Positions 55,046 through 64,000 of a stretch of DNA of 64,000 bases are shown here, one piece after another. Numbering within the stretch: position 1 is the first letter of the stretch; each line of letters begins with the position of its first letter. Origin of the DNA: Nocardioides sp. URHA0020 (lineage in GTDB: Bacteria > Actinomycetota > Actinomycetes > Propionibacteriales > Nocardioidaceae); assembly GCF_000620705.1 (NCBI RefSeq), contig NZ_KK211166.1:535962-599961 (forward strand), written 5' to 3'. The notes under the pieces are model-generated. The model searched no databases and had not been told where the DNA came from. It saw only the letters and a program-made list of their open reading frames with translations. Position numbers and translations under genes: made by a program.

Positions 55046-56646
55046 CACCTGAGGAATTGTCCAGCATGGCCCGCCAGCGTGAGCACCGGGCCGGGTACGA
55101 CGCCCAGCACGACCGTGGCGGCCAGCCCGACGGCGATGGTCGCCGAGGTCAGCAGCGACGGACGCGTGACGCTCGCGACCTCACCGTCCGGGAGACCCTC
55201 GACGAAGAACATCAGCACGATCACGCGGACGTAGAAGAAGACCGCGATGATGCTGCACAGGATCGCGGCGATCACGACCGGCCACGCACCCGCGGACAGC
55301 GCGACCGTGAAGACCGCCCACTTGCCCACGAACCCGGCGGTCAGCGGGATGCCGGCCATCGAGAGCAGGAAGAACGCGAACAGTCCGGCGACCAACGGCG
55401 AGCGGCGACCCAGGCCCTGCCAGCGGGCGAAGGTCGTGGCCTCGCCGGACGAGTCGCGCACCAGGGTGACGACGGCGAAGGCGCCGAGCATCGCGAAGCC
55501 GTACGTCGTCAGGTAGAAGAGCACGGCCTGCATGGAGGTGACCTCGCCGTCGGACAGGTCCGACGCCTGCTGGACACCGAGGACGCCGGTGAGCAGGAAG
55601 CCGGTGTGCGCGATCGAGGAGTAGGCGAGCATCCGCTTCATGTCGGTCTGCACGACCGCCAGCACGGCGCCCACGACCATCGTCAGGATCGCCACCACCC
55701 ACAGCATCGGCTGCCAGGTCCAGCGCTCCGAGCCGAAGGCCACGTAGAACAGCCGCAGGATCGCACCGAACGCCGCGATCTTGGTGCCGGCCGCCATGAA
55801 CGCCGTGACCGGGGTGGGCGCGCCCTGGTAGACGTCGGGCGTCCACGAGTGGAACGGCGCGGCACCGACCTTGAAGAGCAGCCCGACGGTCAGCATGCCG
55901 ATGCCGATGAGCAGCAGCGACTGGTTGCTGAGGTCGTTGCGGACCGCCTCGTTGATGTCGGCGTACTGCATCGACCCGGCGAACCCGTAGGTCAGCGCGA
56001 CGCCGTACAGGAAGAAGCCGGAGGAGAAGGCACCGAGCAGGAAGTACTTGAGCGCCGCCTCCTGGCTGAGCAGCCGCCGGCGACGCGCGAGACCGCAGAG
56101 CAGGTAGAGCGGCAGCGACAGCACCTCGAGCGCCACGAAGAGCGTCAGCAGGTCGTTGGCCGTCGGGAAGAGCATCATCCCGAAGACGGCGAACATCAGC
56201 AGCGGGTAGATCTCGGTGTGCTCGAGGCCGATCTTGGAGGCTTGGCGCTCCGCCTCCGTCCCGGGCAGCGCTGCTGCCTGGCCGGCGAACGCGGACACCC
56301 CGCCCTCCAGGCGGCGCTCGGCGAAGAGCAGCACGCCACCGAGCGCGACGATCAGGATCAGTCCCCAGAAGAAGACCGCCGGACCGTCGACGGCGATCGT
56401 GCCCTCGACGTCGATCGCACCCCGGGCGGCGCCGTCGGCGTGGACGGTCAGGTCGCGGGCGACCACGACGGTCCCGACCAGGGCGGCCACCAGGCCGGCC
56501 CCGGCGAGCACGGTCTGCACGATGAAGCGGCGCTCCCGCGGGACGAACGCCTCGATGACGACCCCGATGCAGGCGACCGCGAAGACGAGGACGAGCGGCC
56601 AGATGTCGGCGTACTCGATGGTGGGCTTGGTGAAGACGGCGTCCAT
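55045..56646 (-). CDS. nuoN: NADH-quinone oxidoreductase subunit N
   Basis: A 533-residue antiporter-like membrane subunit of complex I with about 14 spans. Conserved features are YFLLGAFSSGFFLYGVALTY, the Lys in LLFKVGAAPFHSWTPDVYQG, and DMKRMLAYSSIAHTGFLL. Proton translocation in the membrane arm. Its start overlaps the nuoM stop (TGATG), part of the nuoG-N chain. Confidence 0.96.
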   Translation of the reverse strand: MDAVFTKPTIEYADIWPLVLVFAVACIGVVIEAFVPRERRFIVQTVLAGAGLVAALVGTVVVARDLTVHADGAARGAIDVEGTIAVDGPAVFFWGLILIVALGGVLLFAERRLEGGVSAFAGQAAALPGTEAERQASKIGLEHTEIYPLLMFAVFGMMLFPTANDLLTLFVALEVLSLPLYLLCGLARRRRLLSQEAALKYFLLGAFSSGFFLYGVALTYGFAGSMQYADINEAVRNDLSNQSLLLIGIGMLTVGLLFKVGAAPFHSWTPDVYQGAPTPVTAFMAAGTKIAAFGAILRLFYVAFGSERWTWQPMLWVVAILTMVVGAVLAVVQTDMKRMLAYSSIAHTGFLLTGVLGVQQASDLSDGEVTSMQAVLFYLTTYGFAMLGAFAVVTLVRDSSGEATTFARWQGLGRRSPLVAGLFAFFLLSMAGIPLTAGFVGKWAVFTVALSAGAWPVVIAAILCSIIAVFFYVRVIVLMFFVEGLPDGEVASVTRPSLLTSATIAVGLAATVVLGVVPGPVLTLAGHAGQFLR

Positions 56647-58175
56647 CAGTGAGCACCTTCCTCTGCCGCGGGGACGGTGGGCGGGTCATCGGAGACCCCG
56701 ACGTGCTGGAGCAACGAGTCGACGGTCGGGTTGACTGCGTCGAGCATGGGCTGCGGGAAGAAGCCGAAGACGACGAGGGCGGCGAGCAGGGGTACGACGG
56801 CGACCAGCTCGCGCCGGCCGAGGTCGAGGATCCCCTCGTCACCGGGCACGGACGGGCCGGTCATGGTGCGCTGGTAGAGCCAGAGCACGTAGACGGCGGC
56901 CAGCACGATCCCGGTCACCGCGACCGCACCGACCCACCAGTGGTAGTCGAACGCGGCGATCATCACCAGGATCTCGGACACGAACTGGCTCAGACCGGGG
57001 AGGCCGAGCGTGGCCAGGCCGGCGACGAGGAAGAGCCCGGCGAGCACCGGGGTGCGCTTCTCCATCCCGGTGATCTCGCTGATCAGCGAGGTGCCCTTGC
57101 GCTTGATCAGGTAGCCCGCGAGCAGGAACAGGGCGGCCGTGCCGACACCGTGGTTGACCATGTAGAGGATCGAGCCGGAGCCGCCCTGGCTGGTGAGCGC
57201 GAAGATGCCGAGGGTGATGAAGCCGAAGTGGCTCAGCGAGGTCAGGCCGATCAGGCGCAGGATGTCGTCCTGCCCGATGGCGAGGAACGCGCCGTACACG
57301 ATCGAGATCAGCGCCAGGGTGATGACGACCGGCGTCGCCCACTGCGAGGCGTTCGGGAAGATCCCCAGGCAGAAGCGCAGCATCCCGAAGGTGCCGATCT
57401 TGTCGAGGATGCAGACCAGCAGCACGCTCGTGCCGGGGGTCGCCTTCTCGGTGGTGTCGGCCAGCCAGGTGTGCAGCGGGAAGAGCGGCGCCTTGACGAT
57501 GAAGGCGATCATGAAGCCGACGAAGAGCCAGCGCTCCCAGGCCGTGCTCATGTCGAGCTGCTGCAGGTCGGAGAGCAGGTACGACGGCGTGCCCGCGTCG
57601 GCGGAGACGACGTAGAGACCGATGACCGCGGCGAGCAGCACCAGGCCGCCACCGAGCTGGTACATCAGGAACTTCAGTGCCGCGAAGCCGCGGCCCTCCC
57701 TGCCGAAGCCACCGATCAGGAAGTACGCCGGGATCAGCGTCGCCTCGAAGACCACGTAGAAGAGGAAGACGTCGGTCGCGGCGAAGACGCAGAGCGCGAA
57801 GCCCTGCAGGGCCAGCGCCCACGCGAAGAACGCCGCCGGGTTGCGGCCGTCGGCCTCGTGCCAGGAGGCCAGGAAGACGACCGGGACCAGCCCGACGGTC
57901 AGCAGGATCATCAGCAGGCCGAGCCCGTCGACGCCGAGGGCGTAGTGCACCCCGAACGCCTCGATCCAGGTGTGCGTCTCGGTCAGCTGCATGCCGTCGC
58001 CGGCGTGGAACTGCGTGGCGATCACGATGCCGAGCACCGCGGTGACCAGGGAGAAGCCGAGCGCGACCTGCTTGGGCAGCGCGGTCTCCCGACGCGGCTC
58101 GGGCACGACGGCGGTGACCAGGGCGCCCACGAGCGGCACCACGATCAGCGCGGTGAGCCAGGGGAAGTCGCTCAT
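56646..58175 (-). CDS. nuoM: NADH-quinone oxidoreductase subunit M
   Basis: A 509-residue antiporter-like subunit. It shows [20 protein letters not shown], the key Glu in [20 protein letters not shown], Lys in [20 protein letters not shown], and [20 protein letters not shown]. Start overlaps the nuoL stop (ATGA). Confidence 0.96.
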   Translation of the reverse strand: MSDFPWLTALIVVPLVGALVTAVVPEPRRETALPKQVALGFSLVTAVLGIVIATQFHAGDGMQLTETHTWIEAFGVHYALGVDGLGLLMILLTVGLVPVVFLASWHEADGRNPAAFFAWALALQGFALCVFAATDVFLFYVVFEATLIPAYFLIGGFGREGRGFAALKFLMYQLGGGLVLLAAVIGLYVVSADAGTPSYLLSDLQQLDMSTAWERWLFVGFMIAFIVKAPLFPLHTWLADTTEKATPGTSVLLVCILDKIGTFGMLRFCLGIFPNASQWATPVVITLALISIVYGAFLAIGQDDILRLIGLTSLSHFGFITLGIFALTSQGGSGSILYMVNHGVGTAALFLLAGYLIKRKGTSLISEITGMEKRTPVLAGLFLVAGLATLGLPGLSQFVSEILVMIAAFDYHWWVGAVAVTGIVLAAVYVLWLYQRTMTGPSVPGDEGILDLGRRELVAVVPLLAALVVFGFFPQPMLDAVNPTVDSLLQHVGVSDDPPTVPAAEEGAH

Positions 58176-60103
58176 CGGAGGTTCACCGCCAGGAGGACAG
58201 CGGCGACGAGGATCGCGCCGAGGAGGATGGACAGGGCGTAGGAGCGCACGTAGCCGTTCTGCACGCGGCGGGCGACCCCGGCCAGGGCACCGACCGCGAC
58301 GGGACCGCCGGTGAGCACGCCGTCGACGGCGTACTTGTCCGTGGCGAGCAGCGCGGTCGTGAGGTGCTTGCCCGGGTTGACCACGAGGGTGTCGTTGATC
58401 AGGTTGCCGTAGAGCTCGTTGCGACCGGCGCGGGTCGCGAACGACACGTCCTGCGGAGCCTCGCGCGGTACGTCGCGCCTGCCGACCAGCAGCCAGGCGA
58501 CCGCGACCCCGACGGCCACGACGAGCACGGCCAGGACGGTCACGGCGAGTGCCGGGATCGGCGGGTCCTCGTGCTCCGGGGTGCCGACGACGGGGGCCAG
58601 GAAGTCGACGATCCAGTCGCCGATCAGGAAGACGCCGCCCAGGACGGACAGCGCGGCCAGCACCATCAGCGGGACGGTCATCACCGACGGCGACTCGTGC
58701 GGGTGGACGCCCTTCTCCCAGCGCTTGTCGGTGAAGAACGTCATCAGCATCAGTCGCGTCATGTAGAAGCCGGTGACGCCGGCACCGAGCAGCGCGCAGA
58801 GGCCGACCAGCCAGTTGTCGGCGAGCGCGGTCTCGATGATCTTGTCCTTGGACCAGAAGCCGGAGAAGCCGGGGAACCCGATGATCGCGAGGTAGCCCAT
58901 CCCGAACGTCAGGTAGGTCACCGGCATCGCCTTGCGGACCATGCCGTAGTGGCGCATGTCGACGTCGTCGTCCATCCCGTGCATGACCGAGCCGGCGCCG
59001 AGGAACATGTTGGCCTTGAAGAAGCCGTGGGTGAGCAGGTGGAAGATCGCGAAGGCGTAGCCGGCGACGCCGAGCCCGGCGGCCAGCATCATGTAGCCGA
59101 TCTGGCTCATCGTGGAGCCGGCCAGGGCCTTCTTGATGTCGTCCTTGGAGCTACCGATCCAGGCACCCCAGAAGATCGAGATGACCGCGACGACGACCAC
59201 CGCCGTCTGGGCGTGCGGCGCCAGGTCGAAGATGAAGTTGGAGCGGACGATCAGGTAGACGCCTGCGGTCACCATGGTCGCCGCGTGGATGAGGGCCGAC
59301 ACCGGGGTCGGGCCCTCCATCGCGTCCAGGAGCCAGGCCTGCAGCGGGAACTGGGCCGACTTGCCGCAGGCGCCGAGCAGGAGCAGGAGACCGAGGATCG
59401 TCACCGTCGTCGACGACGCCTCACCGGCACCGGCGCTGATCACCGTGAAGCTGGTCGAGCCGAACGTGATGAAGAAGAGCATGATCGCGAGCGAGAGGCC
59501 CATGTCGCCGACGCGGTTGATCACGAAGGCCTTCTTGGCCGCCGCGGCAGCGGTGGGCTTGTGCTGCCAGAAGCCGATCAGCAGGTACGACGCCAGGCCG
59601 ACGCCCTCCCAGCCGAGGAAGAGCCCGAGGTAGTTCTCGGACAGCACGAGCATCAGCATCGCGGCGACGAAGAGGTTGAGGTAGCCGAAGAACCGGCGCC
59701 GGCGCGGGTCGTGCGCCATGTAGCCGATCGAGTACACGTGGATCAGCGATCCGACGCCGGTGATCAGCAGCAGGAAGAGCGCCGACAGCGGGTCGTAGAG
59801 CAGGTCCATGCCGACGTCGAGGTGGCCGGTCTCGAACCAGGTGTAGAGGTGCTGGCCGATCTGGCGCTTGTCGTCGTCGCGGCCGAGCAGCGAGACGAAG
59901 AGCGCCACCGAGATCGCGAAGGAGCCGATCGGGAGCGCGGTGCCGAGCAGGTGACCCCACCGGTCGGTGAACCGGCCACCGATGAGCAGGACCGCGGCAC
60001 CGGCCAGCGGCAGGGCGATCACCAGCCAGAGCAGGCCGAAGACACCGTCCGCAGCGCTGGGGTCGACGACCGGGATGCCCCCGGCTTCGTGGAATGCGTA
60101 CAT
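58172..60103 (-). CDS. nuoL: NADH-quinone oxidoreductase subunit L
   Basis: A 643-residue, largest antiporter-like subunit with the C-terminal lateral helix. Motifs include [60 protein letters not shown] and [20 protein letters not shown]. Length is normal. It follows nuoK after 12 bp. Confidence 0.96.
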   Translation of the reverse strand: MYAFHEAGGIPVVDPSAADGVFGLLWLVIALPLAGAAVLLIGGRFTDRWGHLLGTALPIGSFAISVALFVSLLGRDDDKRQIGQHLYTWFETGHLDVGMDLLYDPLSALFLLLITGVGSLIHVYSIGYMAHDPRRRRFFGYLNLFVAAMLMLVLSENYLGLFLGWEGVGLASYLLIGFWQHKPTAAAAAKKAFVINRVGDMGLSLAIMLFFITFGSTSFTVISAGAGEASSTTVTILGLLLLLGACGKSAQFPLQAWLLDAMEGPTPVSALIHAATMVTAGVYLIVRSNFIFDLAPHAQTAVVVVAVISIFWGAWIGSSKDDIKKALAGSTMSQIGYMMLAAGLGVAGYAFAIFHLLTHGFFKANMFLGAGSVMHGMDDDVDMRHYGMVRKAMPVTYLTFGMGYLAIIGFPGFSGFWSKDKIIETALADNWLVGLCALLGAGVTGFYMTRLMLMTFFTDKRWEKGVHPHESPSVMTVPLMVLAALSVLGGVFLIGDWIVDFLAPVVGTPEHEDPPIPALAVTVLAVLVVAVGVAVAWLLVGRRDVPREAPQDVSFATRAGRNELYGNLINDTLVVNPGKHLTTALLATDKYAVDGVLTGGPVAVGALAGVARRVQNGYVRSYALSILLGAILVAAVLLAVNLR

Positions 60104-60115
60104 CAGTCAGAACCC

Positions 60116-60415
60116 CTAGTACTTCAGCAGGCTGGCGTCGTCGACCGAGGCCGAGCGTCGGGTCCGGAAGATCGTCATGATGATCGCGAGCCCGACCACG
60201 ACCTCGGCCGCAGCCACCACCATCACGAAGAAGGCGGCGATCTGACCGTCGAGGTTGCCGTGCTGCTTGGCGAAGGCGACCAGCGCGAGGTTGGAGGCGT
60301 TGAGCATCAGCTCGACGCACATGAAGACCACGATCGCGTTGCGCCGGGTGAGCACCCCGACACAGCCGATGGTGAAGAGGATCGCCGACAGCACGACGTA
60401 CGCCTGGATGTTCAT
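60116..60415 (-). CDS. nuoK: NADH-quinone oxidoreductase subunit K
   Basis: A 99-residue three-span subunit: [40 protein letters not shown] (with the conserved Glu in the membrane) and [20 protein letters not shown]. Start overlaps the nuoJ stop by 4 bp. Confidence 0.97.
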   Translation of the reverse strand: MNIQAYVVLSAILFTIGCVGVLTRRNAIVVFMCVELMLNASNLALVAFAKQHGNLDGQIAAFFVMVVAAAEVVVGLAIIMTIFRTRRSASVDDASLLKY

Positions 60416-61242
60416 GCGCCGTCACCCGCCGCCGGTGCTTCCTCGTCGGTCGTGGCCGGCGGGGTGGCCGCGCCGCTGCCCCCGGAGTGCGGGGCCCAGC
60501 CGATCTGCTTCTCGATCTCGTCGATGGCGTCGGCCGTCGCCGGGGCCGACCGGATGGTGCCGCGGGCGATGAGCACCCGGGAGACCGAGGTCGGGGCGGC
60601 GGTGCCGTCGGGCAGCAGGGCGGGGGTGTCGACCGCGTTGTGGCGGGCGTAGACGCCCGGAGGAGGCAGCGGCCCGATGTGGGTGCCCTTCTCCGCGTAG
60701 TCCTTGACCCGCTGGGCGGCGAGCTCGGGCTGGCGCGCCTTCGGCGTGAGGCGCTCGCGGTGGGCGAGCACCATCGCACCGACGGCCGCGGTGATGAGCA
60801 GGGCGCTGGTGGTCTCGAACGCGAACACGTAGCGGGAGAAGAGGATGTCGGCGAGCGCCTGGATGTTGCCGGGCGCGTTGGCGTCGTCGAGACCGACCGC
60901 CGTGCCGAGCGAGATCTGGCCGAGGCCGACCACCAGCCCGGTGCCGAGCAGGACGCCGGCGCCGATGGCGAGGATCCGCTGGCCACGGATCGTCTCGACG
61001 ACCGAGTCGGACGCGTCCACGCCGACGAGCATCAGCACGAAGAGGAAGAGCATCAGGATGGCGCCGGTGTAGACGATGATCTGCACCGCGAAGAGGAACG
61101 GCGCGTCCAGGGAGGCGTACAGCACCGCCAGCGAGATCATCACGACCGCGAGCAGCAGCGCGGCGTGCACCGCCTTGCGCACGAACAGGATGCCGAGCGC
61201 GGCCAGCACCATGATCGGCGCCAGGATCCAGAAGGCGATCAT
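60412..61242 (-). CDS. nuoJ: NADH-quinone oxidoreductase subunit J
   Basis: A 276-residue subunit with five spans in the first 165 residues ([40 protein letters not shown] and others). A roughly 110-residue soluble, Ala/Pro-rich tail follows. E. coli NuoJ is 184 residues; the longer tail is usual in actinobacteria. Its start is adjacent to the nuoI stop. Confidence 0.95.
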   Translation of the reverse strand: MIAFWILAPIMVLAALGILFVRKAVHAALLLAVVMISLAVLYASLDAPFLFAVQIIVYTGAILMLFLFVLMLVGVDASDSVVETIRGQRILAIGAGVLLGTGLVVGLGQISLGTAVGLDDANAPGNIQALADILFSRYVFAFETTSALLITAAVGAMVLAHRERLTPKARQPELAAQRVKDYAEKGTHIGPLPPPGVYARHNAVDTPALLPDGTAAPTSVSRVLIARGTIRSAPATADAIDEIEKQIGWAPHSGGSGAATPPATTDEEAPAAGDGA

Positions 61243-61826
61243 CAGGCGTCACCGGCCGTGGTGGGCGCGGGCGCCGGAGCGCTGAACTCGCCGCGGTAGT
61301 AGGCGGCGTCGTCGTCGGCGAGCAGCATCGCGTGCGGCGGCTGCTCCATGCCGGGCAGCAGCGGGGCCAGCAGGTCGGACTTCTCGTAGATCAGGTCGGT
61401 CCGGTTGTTGTCGGCCAGCTCGTACTCGTTCGTCATCGTCAGCGCCCGGGTGGGGCAGGCCTCGATGCACAGGCCGCACAGGATGCAGCGCAGGTAGTTG
61501 ATCTGGTAGACGCGGCCGTAGCGCTCGCCGGGGCTGAAGCGGCCCTCACCGTTGGCGCTCTCGTCGTTGGACGCACCCTCGACGTAGATCGCGTCGGCCG
61601 GGCAGGCCCAGGCGCAGAGCTCGCACCCGATGCACTTCTCGAGGCCGTCGGGCCACCGGTTGAGCTGGTGCCGGCCGTGGAACCGGGGCGCGGTCGGCAT
61701 CTTCTCGAACGGGTACTGCTCCGTCACGACCTTCTTGAACATGGTCCGGAAGGTCACCCCGAAGCCCGCGACCGGGTCCCAGAGCTGCTCCTTCAACGAC
61801 TTCGACTGATCGTTCGGCTGGGCCAT
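61242..61826 (-). CDS. nuoI: NADH-quinone oxidoreductase subunit I
   Basis: A 194-residue peripheral-arm subunit with two [4Fe-4S] clusters. The two motifs are [16 protein letters not shown] and [16 protein letters not shown]. It carries electrons to the quinone site. The C-terminal tail is extended compared with E. coli. The ATG directly follows the nuoH stop. Confidence 0.97.
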   Translation of the reverse strand: MAQPNDQSKSLKEQLWDPVAGFGVTFRTMFKKVVTEQYPFEKMPTAPRFHGRHQLNRWPDGLEKCIGCELCAWACPADAIYVEGASNDESANGEGRFSPGERYGRVYQINYLRCILCGLCIEACPTRALTMTNEYELADNNRTDLIYEKSDLLAPLLPGMEQPPHAMLLADDDAAYYRGEFSAPAPAPTTAGDA

Positions 61827-63127
61827 CAGGATTCCCCTCCGGGGACGGTGGAGCTCGAGGAGCTGAAGGTGAGCGGCTGCGCCGGACCGCGTACGGCGCC
61901 GCCGGCCGGCATCGGCGGCACGGGGAACCCGCCCGCCCGAGCCTCGGCGGGCGCCGCGGCCTCCTCATCGTCGGAGGCGTCGCTGAAGAAGAAGAGCACC
62001 ACGAAGAGCGCCGCGAGGACGCCGATGCCGATCATCAGCCAGCGGCGGTCGAGCCCGCCGTCGAGCGAGACCGCGCGGATGGTCGCGACCGCGACGATCC
62101 ACACCAGTGCGATCGGGATCAGCCGCTTCCAGCCGAACGCCATGAACTGGTCGTAGCGCAGCCGGGGCAGCGAGCCCCGCAGCCAGATGAAGATGAAGAC
62201 GAAGAAGAGCACCTTGCCGAAGAACCAGATCAGCGGGACGTAGCCCTCGTTGGCTCCGGCCCACACGTGGTCGATCCAGAACGGCGCGTGCCAGCCGCCG
62301 AGGAAGAGCGTGGTCGCGAGCGCCGAGACCGTCGCCATGTTGATGTACTCGGCGAGGAAGAACAGCGCGAACTTGAGCGAGCTGTACTCGGTGTGGAACC
62401 CACCGACGAGCTCGCCCTCGGCCTCGGGCAGGTCGAACGGCGCGCGGTTGGTCTCACCGATCATGGCGATCACGTAGATGACGAACGACGGCGCGAGGAT
62501 CAGCCCGAACCACAGGTCGTCCTGGGCCCTCACGATCTCGGAGGTCGACATCGAGCCGGCGTACAGGAAGACCGCGACCAGGGCGAGGCCCATCGCGACC
62601 TCGTAGGAGATCATCTGCGCGCTCGAGCGCAGGCCGCCGAGGAGCGAGTACGTCGACCCGCTGGACCAGCCGCCGAGCACGATGCCGTAGATGCCGATGG
62701 ACGCGATCGCCATCACGAAGAGCACGGCCACGGGCATGTCGGTGAGCTGCAGCGGGGTGCGCTCGCCGAAGAAGTCCACGGTCGGTCCGAACGGGATCAC
62801 GCTGAAGGTCACGAACGCCGGCACCGTGGCGAGGACGGGCGCGATGATGAAGACCAGCTTGTCGGCCGCCTTGGGCGTGAGGTCCTCCTTGAGCGCGAGC
62901 TTCACGCCGTCGGCCAACGACTGCAGCAGGCCGAAGGGTCCGTGCACGTTGGGGCCGATGCGGTGCTGCATCCGCGCGACGACCCGGCGCTCCCACCAGA
63001 TGTTGAAGAGGGTGAGCAGCACCAGGACCACGAAGATCAGCAGCGTCTTGACGAGGATGACCCACCAGACGTCGTGACCGAAGTCCGACAGGTCATCGGC
63101 CGCGAGCGGCAGGACCGGCGCGATCAT
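61826..63127 (-). CDS. nuoH: NADH-quinone oxidoreductase subunit H
   Basis: A 433-residue membrane subunit forming the quinone pocket. Signatures are [58 protein letters not shown] and [22 protein letters not shown]-terminal Pro/Ala-rich soluble tail is present. ATG 63127 is set by GGGAGG at 6 bp upstream and by ATGA overlap with the nuoG stop. Confidence 0.97.
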   Translation of the reverse strand: MIAPVLPLAADDLSDFGHDVWWVILVKTLLIFVVLVLLTLFNIWWERRVVARMQHRIGPNVHGPFGLLQSLADGVKLALKEDLTPKAADKLVFIIAPVLATVPAFVTFSVIPFGPTVDFFGERTPLQLTDMPVAVLFVMAIASIGIYGIVLGGWSSGSTYSLLGGLRSSAQMISYEVAMGLALVAVFLYAGSMSTSEIVRAQDDLWFGLILAPSFVIYVIAMIGETNRAPFDLPEAEGELVGGFHTEYSSLKFALFFLAEYINMATVSALATTLFLGGWHAPFWIDHVWAGANEGYVPLIWFFGKVLFFVFIFIWLRGSLPRLRYDQFMAFGWKRLIPIALVWIVAVATIRAVSLDGGLDRRWLMIGIGVLAALFVVLFFFSDASDDEEAAAPAEARAGGFPVPPMPAGGAVRGPAQPLTFSSSSSTVPGGES

Positions 63128-64000
63128 GCGTTGCCTCCCGTCACGGTGATGCGGCTGCCGGGGGAGGCCAGGTCGGCGAGCACGCCCCTGCCGCCGGAGT
63201 TGGCCGGCACCCACACGACGTCGTCGGCGAGGTCGGCGACCTCGGCCGGGAGGGTCACCGAGCCCCGGTCACCGGTGAGGGTGAGCGTCGCGCCGTGGGC
63301 GTCGTACGTCGCTGCCGAGACCCGGGCGACCGGGAAGCGGCCGGTGGCGCGGTAGGCCTTGTCGCCGTCCTGCATCGTGCCGTTGTCGACCAGGAGCTTC
63401 CACGCCGCGAGGGCGTGACCGGTGGTTGAGGGCGTATGAGGTGCTGTCTCGAGACCGTCGAGGGAGGCGCGCTCGCCGTCCCACGGCCCGATCTGCTCCA
63501 TCTCCGCGCGCGCCTCGACGACGGTGCGGAAGCCCAGGGGGCTGCCGTGGCCGAGCGCGGCGAGCTCCTCGGCGATGCCGGCCAGGATCCGCAGGTCGGG
63601 CAGTGAGCTCGGGCTGGAGAAGACGGCGTCGAACGGACGCGGACGACCCTCCCAGGTGACGAAGGTGCCGGCCTTGTCGGCCACGGGGGCGACCGGGAAG
63701 ACGACGTCCGCGGCGCGGGTCACGTCGGTCTCGCGGAGCTCGAGCGCGACCACGAACGACGCGGCGGCGATCGCGGCTCGCGTCGCGGCCGGGTCGCTGG
63801 TGTCGTCGGGGTCGACGCCACCGACGACCAGTCCCCCGAGCTCGCCGGAGACCAGGGCGGCGACGATCTGGTCCGCGTCGCGGCCGACCGCGTCGGGCAG
63901 GTGGTCGACTCCCCACTCGGCGGCGGCGTCCACGCGCGCGGCCGGGTCGGCGACGGGTCGACCGCCGGGCAGCAGGTTGGGCAGGCAGCCGGTCTCGACC
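63124..64000 (-). CDS. nuoG: NADH-quinone oxidoreductase subunit G, C-terminal part (cut by window edge)
   Basis: The last roughly 290 residues of the molybdopterin-oxidoreductase-like subunit; the frame stays open to base 64000. It begins in the window with [20 protein letters not shown], then [40 protein letters not shown] and [18 protein letters not shown]. The Fe-S-bearing N-terminal domains lie outside. A segment near the C-terminal third ([13 protein letters not shown]) is encoded by a palindromic-repeat-like DNA element. The stop overlaps the nuoH start. Confidence 0.93.
   Translation of the reverse strand, partial: VETGCLPNLLPGGRPVADPAARVDAAAEWGVDHLPDAVGRDADQIVAALVSGELGGLVVGGVDPDDTSDPAATRAAIAAASFVVALELRETDVTRAADVVFPVAPVADKAGTFVTWEGRPRPFDAVFSSPSSLPDLRILAGIAEELAALGHGSPLGFRTVVEARAEMEQIGPWDGERASLDGLETAPHTPSTTGHALAAWKLLVDNGTMQDGDKAYRATGRFPVARVSAATYDAHGATLTLTGDRGSVTLPAEVADLADDVVWVPANSGGRGVLADLASPGSRITVTGGNA
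63419..63456. repeat. Palindromic repeat-like element inside nuoG
   Basis: The plus strand reads CCGGTGGTTGAGG, a 16-bp core, then CTCGAGACC (preceded by GTGCTGT). On the minus strand it gives GGTCTCGAGAC...CCTCAACCACCGG, matching both ends of the intergenic repeats at 28.2-28.7 kb. It is in frame and adds no stop codon. Confidence 0.6.

Overview
The window comes from a high-GC actinobacterium. Codon use is strongly GC-biased, GTG and TTG starts are common, and many genes look leaderless: a TANNNT-like -10 box lies 6-7 bp before the start codon. The gene set suggests Nocardioidaceae (Nocardioides-like): rpmG-hadA-hadB beside tRNA-Thr and tRNA-Met, tRNA-Trp-secE-nusG-rplKA, nuoG-N followed by a polyprenyl synthase, a multi-copy-type DUF222/HNH gene, and the GGTTTCGAGG...CCTCAACC interspersed repeat that I recall from such genomes. 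The genus is an inference; no rRNA is present. The content is core chromosome. I see no phage, insertion sequence or CRISPR array.

Layout. 0-4 kb: an SRPBCC protein and a large AfsR/SARP-type ATPase regulator. 4-15 kb: the translation/transcription block on the minus strand (tRNA-Trp, secE, nusG, rplK, rplA, a hydroxyacid dehydrogenase, L10 leader, rplJ, rplL). It is separated by a plus-strand set (aminotransferase, adenosine deaminase, two DUF4190 paralogues) from murB, hadB, hadA, rpmG, tRNA-Met and tRNA-Thr. 15-24 kb: amidase, DoxX protein, and a ROK regulator divergent from a zwf-edd-eda Entner-Doudoroff operon, then an alpha/beta hydrolase and tag. 24-32 kb: chemoreceptor, small unknowns, HNH protein, a palindromic repeat array, pirin and a YdeP-type molybdopterin oxidoreductase. 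32-38 kb: tyrosine/homogentisate catabolism (hmgA divergent from an uncharacterised gene plus fahA) and an Eis-type acetyltransferase. 38-45 kb: lipoprotein, sortase E, phosphodiesterase, ZIP transporter, hexapeptide acyltransferase, DUF3068 protein, tRNA-Tyr, yajQ. 45-49 kb: sulfate ABC transporter. 49-52 kb: korAB. 52-54 kb: rarD and an SDR. 54-64 kb: polyprenyl synthase and nuoN to nuoG (nuoG cut by the window edge).

How the genes work together. The zwf-edd-eda unit converts glucose 6-phosphate to pyruvate and glyceraldehyde 3-phosphate, probably under the adjacent ROK repressor. KorAB oxidises 2-oxoglutarate with ferredoxin, and complex I plus a (probably menaquinone) polyprenyl synthase feed respiration. 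hmgA and fahA turn homogentisate into fumarate and acetoacetate.

The most notable non-coding signals are: a 22-bp dyad before korA matching the KstR consensus; overlapping palindromes inside the zwf promoter; a shared, oppositely read -10 region between hmgA and its divergent neighbour; a four-copy palindromic repeat array at 28.2-28.7 kb with a related element inside nuoG; three near-identical terminator hairpins; and a structured rplK leader. No clearly new multi-gene system stands out. The best candidate for undescribed biology is the unknown protein encoded between hmgA and fahA.
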